Assembly: GCF_002116635.1 (NCBI RefSeq)
Contig: NZ_LQPW01000109.1
Span: forward strand, 1-49,509
Direction: 5' to 3'
DNA length: 49,509 nucleotides
Source: Mycobacterium szulgai
GTDB lineage: Bacteria; Actinomycetota; Actinomycetes; Mycobacteriales; Mycobacteriaceae
A model generated the notes under the pieces. The model saw nothing but the letters and a program-made list of their open reading frames with translations. It ran no database searches and had not been told where the DNA came from. This document shows, in pieces, positions 1 to 8,461 of the stretch. Numbering within the stretch: the stretch's first letter is position 1; each line of letters opens with the position of its first letter. Made by a program: the position numbers and the translations under genes.

Positions 1-922
1 CCCCGCCGCTCCCGCCCGTGCCAAATAGTCCGGCGTGGCCGCCGGTTCCGCCCCCGCCACCGACCGAACTGGTCAAACTGTTCAAGCCGGCACCGGCATT
101 GCCGCCGTCTCCGCCGCCCCCGGCATTGCCCAACAGCCACCCGCCGTTGCCGCCGGCCCCGCCGGCCCCACCAGACCCGCCCGCAGTGGTGGCGTTACCT
201 GCGGCGCCCGCTGCGCCGGCGCCGCCGCTACCACCGGAGCCCCACAACAAGGCGTTGCCACCGGCTCCACCGACACCACCGCCGCCGCCGACCGCAGTAC
301 CGGCCGCGCCGTTGCCGCCGGCGCCGCCGCTGCCGTAGAGCCATCCACCGGCACCGCCGGCGCCGCCGTTTCCGCCGGCACCGCCGGTGGCCACGCCGGT
401 CCCGCCGCTACCCCCGGCACCGCCGTTGCCGATCAAGCCGGCCGAACCGCCGCTACCGCCGGCCAGCCCGGAGTTAGCCGGTTGGGAAAAGCCGTTGCCG
501 CCATTGCCGTACAGCAGGCCACCGGCTCCGCCGTTCGGGGTCGCCGCGGTGCCGTCGGCGCCGTTGCCGATCAGCGGGCGACCCAGCAGCGTCTGGGTGG
601 GCGCATTGATGGCGTCCAGCAGGCTCTGCAGAGGCGAGGCGGCGGCGGCTTCGGCCAGTGCGTAGGATCCGCCGGCGCCGGCCAGCGCGCTGGCGAACTG
701 GTCGTGGAAGGCACTCGCCTGCGCGCTCAGCGTCTGATAGGCCTGCGCGTGCTGGCCGAACAGCGCCGAGATCGCCAGCGAAATCTCATCGGCGGCAGCG
801 GACTGGATTTGCGCCGTGGACGCCGCCGCCGCCGCGTTCGCGGAGCTGATAATCGATCTGAGCTGAGCCAAGTCCGTTGCGGCGGCTGCCACTGACTCCG
901 TGTTTGCAACTAAAAATGACAT
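1..922 (-). CDS. PE_PGRS family protein, C-terminal part outside window
   Basis: Reading the minus strand from the ATG at 922, the protein begins [20 protein letters not shown], the N-terminus of a PE domain of roughly 95 residues. A linker containing [13 protein letters not shown] follows, then Gly-Gly-Ala/Gly-Gly-Asn repeats (PGRS) that run off the window at base 1. PE proteins are generally exported by ESX-5 type VII secretion and sit at the mycobacterial surface. The gene is separated from otsB2 by only 59 bases and lies on the same strand. The C-terminus and full length cannot be seen, and the specific function is unknown. Confidence 0.93.
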   Translation of the reverse strand, partial: MSFLVANTESVAAAATDLAQLRSIISSANAAAAASTAQIQSAAADEISLAISALFGQHAQAYQTLSAQASAFHDQFASALAGAGGSYALAEAAAASPLQSLLDAINAPTQTLLGRPLIGNGADGTAATPNGGAGGLLYGNGGNGFSQPANSGLAGGSGGSAGLIGNGGAGGSGGTGVATGGAGGNGGAGGAGGWLYGSGGAGGNGAAGTAVGGGGGVGGAGGNALLWGSGGSGGAGAAGAAGNATTAGGSGGAGGAGGNGGWLLGNAGGGGDGGNAGAGLNSLTSSVGGGGGTGGHAGLFGTGGSGG

Positions 923-981
923 GGCTGTCTCCCGTCGACGGTGGGAGCCTAGCGCCGAACAGGCCGTGAAGTTTGTGTTTC

Positions 982-2205
982 CTATGACTCGTTCGCGATT
1001 TCGCGAGCAGTGGCGAGCTGACGCGCCAGCCGGTCGGTGAATTCGGCAACTTTCGTGGGGCTGTCCAGCGCAAACAGTGCGGCGGTGGCGCGATCTCCGT
1101 CGTCGGTGTGGCGCACCACGATCGGCACGCCGTCGTGTCGCACCGCGTCGAATGCATCCTCGTCGGTGATGTCGTCGCCGAGATAGATCGGCACCAGCGG
1201 GTCCGATCCCGTGTGGTGCAGGTGATCGATCACCCAGCGCAACGTTTTTCCCTTGTCCCAGTCGATATCTGGGCGCAATTCGATGACTTCGCGGCCCGTG
1301 GTCACCCGAAGTGCATCGCGCTGGCCGGCGGCGTGCACCGCCGCGGTAACCTCGCCGACGCGGTCGCGGGCCGCGTTTCGGTAATGCACGGCCACACCAA
1401 ATCGCTTGTGTTCCACCACAACACCGGGGATCGAGCCGAGTTGCTCGCGCAGCTGGGCCGCGGCCTGCTCCAGTACCGGGATGGCCGCCGCCGCGGCGTC
1501 GTTCTCGTGGTGGGTGCCGTCGGGAGCGGTCAGCTCGAAACCGTGACTGCCGGCATACCAGATGCCGGGCAGGCCAACGCGGTCGGCGACATCGGCGAGG
1601 TCGCGGCCACTGAGCACCGCGACCGGACAGTTTGCGGCCAGCTTCTGCAGTGCTTCAGACGCGCCCGCGGCGGGCTTGGCCGCGCCTGGGTCGTTGACGA
1701 TGTCTGACAGCGTGCCGTCGAAGTCGAAGAAGACCGCGGGCTGGCGCGCGGTCAGGCCGTCGGCCAGGCCGAGGGCCTGCAAGGCATCGGGAAGCTCCGA
1801 CATGCGACGGTCGCCGGTGCGCACGCTGATCTCGTCCAGGTCGGCGACGACGGTGTCGGCGCCGTAGCGACGCAGCGCGTCGCGGTGTCCGGATCGGTCC
1901 AAGCCGATCACCAGCGCGAAGCCGGCCTCGCGTCCGGCCGTGACGCCGGTCGCGCCAGCCGTCACGACGGCGCAACGGCCGGGACGAACCGCCAGCCCGT
2001 CAGCCGCCGCGATCAGCGCGCCACAAGGATCGCCTTCTGACGAGCCGCCTTCTGACGGGCCGCTTTCCGACGGGCCGCTTTCCGACGAGAAAGTGCCGAT
2101 GCCGACTCCGGCTTCGTGCAGTTGCCGAATCAGCGTGGCCGGTGATTCCAGGGCGGTGTCGAACAGCACCGCGTCGTGGCGGCGCGGATCGATGGTGACC
2201 GGCAT
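982..2205 (-). CDS. otsB2: Trehalose-6-phosphate phosphatase OtsB2
   Basis: The product of 407 residues is a HAD-superfamily phosphatase that removes phosphate from trehalose-6-phosphate, the last step of the OtsA/OtsB route to trehalose, which feeds mycolate transfer. The nucleophile motif DFDGT is at 161-165 (D161 and D163 catalytic), SGRD is at 199-202, and the [10 protein letters not shown] acidic motif is near the C-terminus. The extra N-terminal HAD-like domain typical of mycobacterial OtsB2 is present. A Ser-Glu-Gly-Pro repeat at residues 40-58 makes it somewhat longer than the M. tuberculosis protein (about 391 residues). The start ATG has a purine-rich site (GAGAAGG) upstream. It lies 37 bases after the acyltransferase-like gene and is probably cotranscribed with it. 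Confidence 0.95.
   Translation of the reverse strand: MPVTIDPRRHDAVLFDTALESPATLIRQLHEAGVGIGTFSSESGPSESGPSEGGSSEGDPCGALIAAADGLAVRPGRCAVVTAGATGVTAGREAGFALVIGLDRSGHRDALRRYGADTVVADLDEISVRTGDRRMSELPDALQALGLADGLTARQPAVFFDFDGTLSDIVNDPGAAKPAAGASEALQKLAANCPVAVLSGRDLADVADRVGLPGIWYAGSHGFELTAPDGTHHENDAAAAAIPVLEQAAAQLREQLGSIPGVVVEHKRFGVAVHYRNAARDRVGEVTAAVHAAGQRDALRVTTGREVIELRPDIDWDKGKTLRWVIDHLHHTGSDPLVPIYLGDDITDEDAFDAVRHDGVPIVVRHTDDGDRATAALFALDSPTKVAEFTDRLARQLATAREIANES
2032..2091. repeat. Four 15-bp tandem repeats inside otsB2
   Basis: Four imperfect head-to-tail 15-bp units, starting with GCCTTCTGACGAGCC and GCCTTCTGACGGGCC, lie in frame in otsB2. On the coding strand they encode Ser-Glu-(Ser/Gly)-Gly-(Pro/Ser) units in the linker after the first about 40 residues. 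Since the unit is a multiple of three, copy-number changes would leave the reading frame intact. Confidence 0.85.
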
Positions 2206-2242
2206 TGACCCACCTTCTCACGGTGGTCAACGCCGGTAGGTT

Positions 2243-3472
2243 TCAGTGTCGCGCTCGCACCGGTGGGCTGGTCGCGCGCCGCCCGGCGCCGCCGGGCGAC
2301 GTGCGCGAGGAACGCTTGCGGCGGTCCCTGCTGAACAACAGGACGGAATCCTGGCTCAACGCCTCCAGCCGCGCCATGCCCAGCTCGATACCGGCGGCCA
2401 GCTGCTCCATCTCGACTGCGGCGTCGTCGGCAGCGGTGATGCCGAACACCAGCTCGTCGCCGTAGCTGAGCACCGCGACTCCGGTGCTCAGCTGCAACGC
2501 GGTCGGCGGGATGGGCAGCAGCTGGTCGAGTCGTTGGCCCATGAGCCGTAACCGGTGGCGTGGGCCGGGCGCGTTGGTCGCCAGCGCGATAAGGCCTTGC
2601 TGCGGTATCCGCATCAGCGCTTGAATCGCCTTGGTGCACAGGACGAATGGGGTGTCCGGTCGCTGGTCACTGCGTCCGGGCCGGTGTAGCTGACTGGATA
2701 CGGTGTGCAACCGGGCGACTGGGTCAGGGTGTTCGACGGGCAGATGCGGCAGCATTGCCGCGCTGGTGGGCAGTGAGTCGGCGCGCGGTTGCTGGCCACG
2801 GCGCAGCAGCACCGAGCGAAAGCCTTCGGTGACGGCTGCCAGCGCAACGTCGTTGGCGGTGACACCGAACTTGCGGCACACCGCGTCTACGGCGGCGCGG
2901 GGGACGCGCACCGTGCGGTACCGCCGCCTGGTGCTGGTCGGGGCCGGCGGCGACGTCCACGCCAAGGGCAGGGTGGCGACCTGCGCCGCCGCCTTCAAGA
3001 CCGTGACGGGAGCCCGCCGCAGGGCATCGGCCCAGCTTCCCGGGTTGTGGGCAGACGAAACATGTTGCGCGGCAGCGTGGTTGGCGAACATGTCATGGTC
3101 GGCATCGTCGCAGAGCAGGGTAAGCAGTCGCGCGGCGGAGATGTCGTCGGCCATGTCGTGATTGATCTTCATCAAGATCGCCCACCGGTTGCCGGTGAGG
3201 CCCTCGATGATCCAGCACTCCCAGAGGGGATGGCCGGCATCGAGGGGACGCTCCAGCGCATGGGCGACGGCGCGGAAGAGTTCACCTTCGTCGCCGGGCT
3301 GGGGGAGCGCCCATCGCCGTACTTGCCGAGTGAGGTCGAGCGCATGATCACCGCAGCGAGGGATCGACTGAATCCGTTCTGCCAGAAGCGTTTTCAGCAT
3401 ATCGAAGTCGGGAGCGCCGCCGCTGACTATGGCGACCGCGCCGACCGCCGGGCCCGGCGTCAGTTGTGCCAT
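2243..3472 (-). CDS. WS/DGAT-like acyltransferase (Rv3371-like) with altered active site
   Basis: This 409-residue protein resembles the wax ester synthase/diacylglycerol acyltransferase family, which makes triacylglycerol or wax from acyl-CoA. Family landmarks include RPLDAGHPLWECWIIEGL (75-92) and the region FGVTANDVALAAVTEGFR. The HHxxxDG catalytic motif reads N104-H105-D-M-A-D109-D110, so the first His and the Gly are replaced while the second His and the Asp are kept. The N-terminus is shorter than I remember for Rv3371 (about 446 residues): the usual LDAGFLK segment is missing. The gene diverges from dnaE2. It may be weakly active or have a changed role. Confidence 0.85.
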   Translation of the reverse strand: MAQLTPGPAVGAVAIVSGGAPDFDMLKTLLAERIQSIPRCGDHALDLTRQVRRWALPQPGDEGELFRAVAHALERPLDAGHPLWECWIIEGLTGNRWAILMKINHDMADDISAARLLTLLCDDADHDMFANHAAAQHVSSAHNPGSWADALRRAPVTVLKAAAQVATLPLAWTSPPAPTSTRRRYRTVRVPRAAVDAVCRKFGVTANDVALAAVTEGFRSVLLRRGQQPRADSLPTSAAMLPHLPVEHPDPVARLHTVSSQLHRPGRSDQRPDTPFVLCTKAIQALMRIPQQGLIALATNAPGPRHRLRLMGQRLDQLLPIPPTALQLSTGVAVLSYGDELVFGITAADDAAVEMEQLAAGIELGMARLEALSQDSVLLFSRDRRKRSSRTSPGGAGRRATSPPVRARH

Positions 3473-3595
3473 GAGAAGTCCCCACCGTTGTTTTAGGAAT
3501 TCGTACCAGTATCCATCTTGGCGGGGTACGGCGGTAGGTCTGCAAAGTTAAGAACGTGTTGTGTAGTTGAAGTTGTTTTTAACGGCGGCAGCGAT

Positions 3596-3617
3596 TCGAA
3601 CAAACTTTCGATAGACT
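3596..3617 (+). promoter_or_regulatory. LexA/SOS box and -10 element of dnaE2
   Basis: TCGAAC-AAAC-TTTCGA at 3596-3611 matches the mycobacterial LexA box TCGAAC-N4-GTTCGA at all but one position. It is followed at once by TAGACT (3612-3617), a good TANNNT -10 hexamer. The ATG of dnaE2 is only six bases further on, so the transcript is probably leaderless and LexA binding would block the promoter. DNA-damage induction of dnaE2 is established in M. tuberculosis. Confidence 0.85.
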
Positions 3618-3623
3618 GTCGGC

Positions 3624-6600
3624 ATGGGCTGGGGCAACGGGCCGCCGAGCTGGGCGGAAATGGAACGGGTGCTGGACGGCAAGCCGCGTCATGCCGGTGC
3701 TCCGAGTCCGGCTGCCCCGGTTGACGACGCGCCGGTGTCGCACAAGCGCGGGACGTATCGGGCGCCGAACGGGGATCGGGCTCGCTCTTCGGTGGCATAT
3801 GCCGAGCTGCACGCCCATTCGGCATACAGCTTTCTGGACGGGGCCAGCACGCCGGAGGAATTGGTCGAAGAGGCCGCCCGGCTGGATCTGCGCGCGCTGG
3901 CGCTGACCGATCACAACGGTCTGTACGGGGCGGTGCGGTTCGCCGAAGCGGCCGGCGAGCTCGACATGCGTACTGTATTCGGCGCTGAGCTGTCGCTGGG
4001 CGCCTCGTCGGTTTCGCTGGCCCGCACCGAGCAGCCGGATCCACCCGGTCCGCATCTGCTGGTGCTCGCACGCGGTCCGGAAGGTTACCGACGGTTGTCG
4101 CGACAACTGGCCGCGGCGCATCTGGCCGGCGGCGAGAAGGGGAAGCTGCGTTACGACTTCGACGCGCTGACCGAGGCGGCCGGCGGACACTGGCACATCC
4201 TGACCGGGTGCCGTAAAGGTCATGTGCGCCAAGCATTTTCCGAAGGCGGGCCCGAAGCGGCGCAACGGGCGCTGGCCGATCTGGTGGACCGGTTCGGCGT
4301 CGGGCGGGTCAGCATCGAGTTGACCCATCATGGACACCCGCTCGACGACGAGCACAACGCGGCGCTGGCCGCGCTGGCGCCACGCTTCGGGGTCGGCGTG
4401 GTCGCCACCACCGGAGCGCATTTCGCCCATCCGTCGCGGCGCCGGCTGGCCATGGCGATGGGCGCCGTCCGGGCCCGGCAGTCGCTGGATTCGGCGGCCG
4501 GGTGGCTGGCTCCGCTGGGTGGCTCGCACCTGCGCTCGGGTGCGGAGATGGCCCGGCTGTTCGCGCAGCGCCCCGAAGCGGTGACCGCCGCCGCCGAACT
4601 CGGCGAGCAGTGCGCATTCGGGCTGGCGCTCATCGCCCCGCAGTTGCCGCCGTTCGACGTACCCGAGGGCCATACCGAGGACAGCTGGCTGCGGTCGTTG
4701 GTCATGGCCGGCGCCGACGACCGCTACGGGCCGCCGGAGCGAGCCGCAAAAGCGTACGCTCAGATAGAGCATGAGCTGAAAGTCATTGCCCAGCTGACAT
4801 TTCCAGGCTATTTCCTGGTGGTGCACGACATCACCAGGTTCTGCCGGGAGAACAACATTCTGTGCCAGGGCAGGGGATCGGCGGCCAACTCCGCGGTCTG
4901 TTATGCCCTCGGTGTCACCGCGGTGGATCCGATCGCCAACGAGCTGTTGTTCGAGCGCTTTCTATCGCCCGAGCGGGACGGGCCGCCCGACATCGACATC
5001 GACATCGAGTCGGATCAACGGGAAAAGGTCATCCAGTATGTCTACGACAAGTACGGCCGCGACTACGCCGCTCAGGTCGCCAACGTCATCACCTATCGGG
5101 GGCGCAGCGCGGTGCGCGACATGGCCCGCGCGCTTGGTTTCTCGCAGGGCCAGCAGGACGCGTGGAGCAAGCAGATCAGCCACTGGAACGGGCTGGCCGA
5201 TTCACCCGATATCGAGGACATTCCCGAGCCGGTGATCGACTTGGCCACCCAGATCCGGAACCTGCCGCGGCACATGGGCATTCATTCCGGCGGCATGGTG
5301 ATCTGCGACCGCCCGATCGCCGACGTCTGCCCGGTGGAGTGGGCGCGCATGGAGAATCGCAGCGTTTTGCAATGGGACAAAGACGACTGTGCGGCAATCG
5401 GTTTGGTGAAGTTCGATCTGCTGGGGCTGGGCATGCTTTCGGCGCTGCACTATGCGATCGACCTGGTGGCCGAGCACAAGGGCATCGAGGTGGACCTGGC
5501 CCGCCTCGACCTCTCCGAGCCCGCGGTGTACGAAATGCTGGCCCGCGCGGATTCCGTCGGCGTCTTCCAGGTGGAGTCGCGTGCGCAGATGGCCACCCTG
5601 CCGCGGCTGCGGCCGCGGGTGTTCTACGACCTGGTGGTGGAGGTCGCGCTGATCCGTCCCGGACCCATCCAGGGCGGATCGGTGCACCCGTATATCCGGC
5701 GGCGCAACGGCATCGACCCGGTCGTCTATGACCACCCATCGATGGAATCGGCATTGCGGAAGACGTTGGGAGTGCCGCTGTTTCAGGAACAGCTGATGCA
5801 GCTGGCGGTCGATTGCGCGGGCTTTTCCGCCGCCGAGGCCGATCAGCTGCGCCGCGCCATGGGGTCCAAGCGGTCCACCGAACGCATGCGACGGCTGCGT
5901 GGCCGGTTCTACGAGGGTATGCGCACCCTGCACGGCGCCGACGACGAGGTGATCGACCGGATCTACGAAAAGCTGGAGGCGTTCGCCAACTTCGGCTTCC
6001 CCGAAAGCCACGCGCTGTCCTTCGCGTCGCTGGTGTTCTACTCGTCGTGGTTCAAGCTGCATCACCCGGCGGCGTTCTGCGCGGCGCTGTTAAGGGCGCA
6101 GCCGATGGGTTTCTACTCGCCGCAGTCGCTGGTGGCCGATGCCCGCCGGCACGGGGTGCTTGTGCACGGCCCGGACGTCAACGCCAGCCTGGCGCACGCC
6201 ACCCTGGAAAACGGCGGGACGCAGGTTCGTCTCGGCTTGGGTGCGGTCCGCTACATCGGCGACGACCTCGCCGAGCGGCTGGCCGACGAACGAAAAGCCA
6301 ACGGGCCGTTCGTTTCTCTGCTGGACCTGACATCGCGGCTGCAGCTGAACGTGCCGCAGACCGAAGCGCTGGCGACGGCCGGGGCGCTGGGGTGCTTCGG
6401 CATGTCCCGGCGCGAGGCGCTCTGGGCGGCCGGGGCCGCGGCCACCCAGCGGCCGGACCGGCTCCCCGGAGTGGGTTCCAGCTCGCACATCCCGGAGTTG
6501 CCCGGGATGAGTGAGCTGGAGCTGGCCGCTGCCGACGTATGGGCCACCGGCGTCTCTCCGGACAGTTACCCCACCCAGTTCCTGCGGGCCGACCTGGATG

Positions 6601-6920
6601 CGATGGGCGTCGTCCCCGCCGGCGCGCTGGGATCGGTGCCCGACGGCGATCGGGTGCTGATCGCTGGTGCGGTGACCCATCGGCAGCGGCCCGGGACCGC
6701 GCAGGGAGTGACGTTCATAAACCTCGAAGACGAGACCGGCATGGTCAACGTGCTCTGCACGCCGGGGCTGTGGGCGCGGCACCGCAAGCTGGCGAATGCG
6801 GCCCCGGCGCTGCTGATCCGCGGTCAGGTCCAAAACGCCAGCGGCGCGATCACCGTCGTGGCCGAGCGGATGGGCCGCATCAGCCTGGCCGTCGGCTCCA
6901 AGTCGCGCGATTTCCGCTGA
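3624..6920 (+). CDS. dnaE2: Error-prone DNA polymerase DnaE2
   Basis: The 1098-residue protein is a C-family DNA polymerase alpha subunit that carries out damage-tolerant, mutagenic synthesis with ImuA' and ImuB (not in this window). A PHP domain begins at about residue 60 (YAELHAHSAYSFLDGAS). The polymerase catalytic aspartates lie in PPDIDIDIE (D456, D458, D460). KMGS-type and helix-hairpin regions follow, with an OB-fold near the C-terminus (VLIAGAVTHRQRPGTAQGVTF). Length and order match M. tuberculosis Rv3370c. The start ATG is supported by the -10 element six bases upstream, giving a leaderless mRNA with no Shine-Dalgarno site. Control by LexA is indicated by the box overlapping the promoter. 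Confidence 0.97.
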   Translation: MGWGNGPPSWAEMERVLDGKPRHAGAPSPAAPVDDAPVSHKRGTYRAPNGDRARSSVAYAELHAHSAYSFLDGASTPEELVEEAARLDLRALALTDHNGLYGAVRFAEAAGELDMRTVFGAELSLGASSVSLARTEQPDPPGPHLLVLARGPEGYRRLSRQLAAAHLAGGEKGKLRYDFDALTEAAGGHWHILTGCRKGHVRQAFSEGGPEAAQRALADLVDRFGVGRVSIELTHHGHPLDDEHNAALAALAPRFGVGVVATTGAHFAHPSRRRLAMAMGAVRARQSLDSAAGWLAPLGGSHLRSGAEMARLFAQRPEAVTAAAELGEQCAFGLALIAPQLPPFDVPEGHTEDSWLRSLVMAGADDRYGPPERAAKAYAQIEHELKVIAQLTFPGYFLVVHDITRFCRENNILCQGRGSAANSAVCYALGVTAVDPIANELLFERFLSPERDGPPDIDIDIESDQREKVIQYVYDKYGRDYAAQVANVITYRGRSAVRDMARALGFSQGQQDAWSKQISHWNGLADSPDIEDIPEPVIDLATQIRNLPRHMGIHSGGMVICDRPIADVCPVEWARMENRSVLQWDKDDCAAIGLVKFDLLGLGMLSALHYAIDLVAEHKGIEVDLARLDLSEPAVYEMLARADSVGVFQVESRAQMATLPRLRPRVFYDLVVEVALIRPGPIQGGSVHPYIRRRNGIDPVVYDHPSMESALRKTLGVPLFQEQLMQLAVDCAGFSAAEADQLRRAMGSKRSTERMRRLRGRFYEGMRTLHGADDEVIDRIYEKLEAFANFGFPESHALSFASLVFYSSWFKLHHPAAFCAALLRAQPMGFYSPQSLVADARRHGVLVHGPDVNASLAHATLENGGTQVRLGLGAVRYIGDDLAERLADERKANGPFVSLLDLTSRLQLNVPQTEALATAGALGCFGMSRREALWAAGAAATQRPDRLPGVGSSSHIPELPGMSELELAAADVWATGVSPDSYPTQFLRADLDAMGVVPAGALGSVPDGDRVLIAGAVTHRQRPGTAQGVTFINLEDETGMVNVLCTPGLWARHRKLANAAPALLIRGQVQNASGAITVVAERMGRISLAVGSKSRDFR

Positions 6921-6929
6921 GGACGCAAA

Positions 6930-7775
6930 GTGGGAGACATGTCTCGAAAAGTTTGGTTTCTCACCGGAGCTTCTCGTGGATTCGGACTCGAGATCGCGCG
7001 CAAGATCCTGAGTCAGGGGGATCAAGTCGTAGCGACGGCGCGCCGCGCCGACGAGATCCCCGCCCGGCTACCCAACGCGGGCGACGCACTGCTTGCCGTC
7101 GACCTCGATGTAACCAACGCTGATCAGGTGGACCAAGCGGTGCAGTCCGCCGTTGACGCATTCGGCCGCATCGACGTCCTTGTCAACAACGCCGGGCGTG
7201 GCCTGCTCGGGGCGGTCGAGGAGGCTTCCGACGCAGCGATTCGAGCCGTATACGACGTCAACGTGTTTGGCGCACTTGCTGTCCTACGGGCTGCGCTCCC
7301 GGTGTTGCGTCGGCAGCGATCCGGTCATGTCATCAACATCAGCTCGGTGGGTGGACTGCTCGGCTCGCCGGGGTGGGGCATCTACAACTCGACGAAGTTC
7401 GCCTTGGAAGGGTTCAGTGAGGCGCTGGCCAAAGAACTCAAGCCGTTGGGGATCTGGGTCACCATTGTCGAGCCGGGCTATTTCCGCACCGATTTCCTCG
7501 ATGCCTCCAGTCTCGGGACAGAACACACCATCATCGATGACTACGAATCCACCGCTGGGGCGATGCGAGCCCACGCCGTGGATGTCAACCACACCCAGCC
7601 CGGCGACCCGATCAAGGCGGCCGCGGCAATCGTCGGCATTGCGGCAGCCGCCGAGCCGCCGGTGCACCTGCTGCTGGGCAGCGACTGCGTCGCCGCGGTG
7701 GAAGCCAAGATCGGTGAACTGCAAGCCGACATCGACGCATGGCGCAACGTCTCCATATCGACCGACCACGACTAG
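6930..7775 (+). CDS. Short-chain dehydrogenase/reductase
   Basis: This 281-residue classical SDR uses NAD(P)H to oxidise or reduce an unknown substrate. The cofactor motif TGASRGFG is at 12-19, ARR at about 37-39 suggests NADPH preference, NNAG is at 86-89, and the catalytic Ser-Tyr-Lys set lies in ISSVGG (about 138-139) and YNSTK (Y152, K156). It starts nine bases after the dnaE2 stop. GTG at 6930 has a GAGG site at proper spacing; an in-frame ATG at 6939 is the alternative. In M. tuberculosis I recall a different gene (Rv3369) at this position, so this may be a local replacement. Confidence 0.88.
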   Translation: MGDMSRKVWFLTGASRGFGLEIARKILSQGDQVVATARRADEIPARLPNAGDALLAVDLDVTNADQVDQAVQSAVDAFGRIDVLVNNAGRGLLGAVEEASDAAIRAVYDVNVFGALAVLRAALPVLRRQRSGHVINISSVGGLLGSPGWGIYNSTKFALEGFSEALAKELKPLGIWVTIVEPGYFRTDFLDASSLGTEHTIIDDYESTAGAMRAHAVDVNHTQPGDPIKAAAAIVGIAAAAEPPVHLLLGSDCVAAVEAKIGELQADIDAWRNVSISTDHD

Positions 7776-7812
7776 GCCCAATTGCAACCGGCCAAGTCGC
7801 TAGTCTCCACCC

Positions 7813-8456
7813 ATGACCCTCAACCTGTCCGTCGACGAAGTCCTGAGTACCACCCGCTCGGTCCGTAAACGCCTCGCCTCGACAAGCCGGTGCCCCGCGA
7901 CGTGCTGATGGAGTGCCTCGATCTGGCGCTGCAAGCGCCCACCGGCTCCAATTCCCAAGGGTGGCAATGGGTTTTCGTCGAGGACCCCGCGAAAAAGCAG
8001 GCGATCGCCGATGTGTACCTGGCCAATGCCCGGGGTTATCTCAGCTCACCGCCAACTGAATACGAAGAAGGTGACACCCGCAGGGAGCGGATGGGGCGAG
8101 TACGCGACTCGGCGACCTACCTCGCCGAGCACATGCACGAAGCCCCGGTGCTGATGCTGCCCTGCATCCAAGGCCGCGAAGACCAGTCGCCGCTGGGCCC
8201 CGTGTCGTTCTGGGCATCGCTGTTTCCGGCCGTCTGGAGCTTCTGCCTGGCGTTGCGTTCCCGAGGGCTCGGTTCGTGCTGGACGACGCTGCATCTGCTC
8301 GGCGACGGCGAGCAGCAGGTGGCCGAGGTGCTCGGCATTCCCTACGCCGAGTACAGCCAGGGCGGACTGTTCCCCATCGCCTACACCAAGGGCACCGACT
8401 TCCGGCCGGCCAAGCGGCTGCCCGCCGCCAGCCTCACTCACTGGAACAGCTGGTAG
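7813..8456 (+). pseudogene. FMN nitroreductase (Rv3368c-like) with N-terminal frameshift
   Basis: From ATG 7813 the frame reads MTLNLSVDEVLSTTRSVRKRL and then runs into a TGA. The homologous reading (DKPVPRDVLMECLDLALQAP) continues in another frame from about 7878. One base appears to be missing near 7876-7877, inside a GCCTCGCCTC repeat. The rest is a normal nitroreductase: APTGSNSQGWQW for FMN binding and SFCLALRSRGLGSCWTTLH. A GTG at 7890 could restart translation, but the product would lose the RSVRKR segment that usually holds the FMN phosphate. It is either a real recent pseudogene or a one-base sequence error. Confidence 0.8.
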
Positions 8457-8461
8457 CAACG

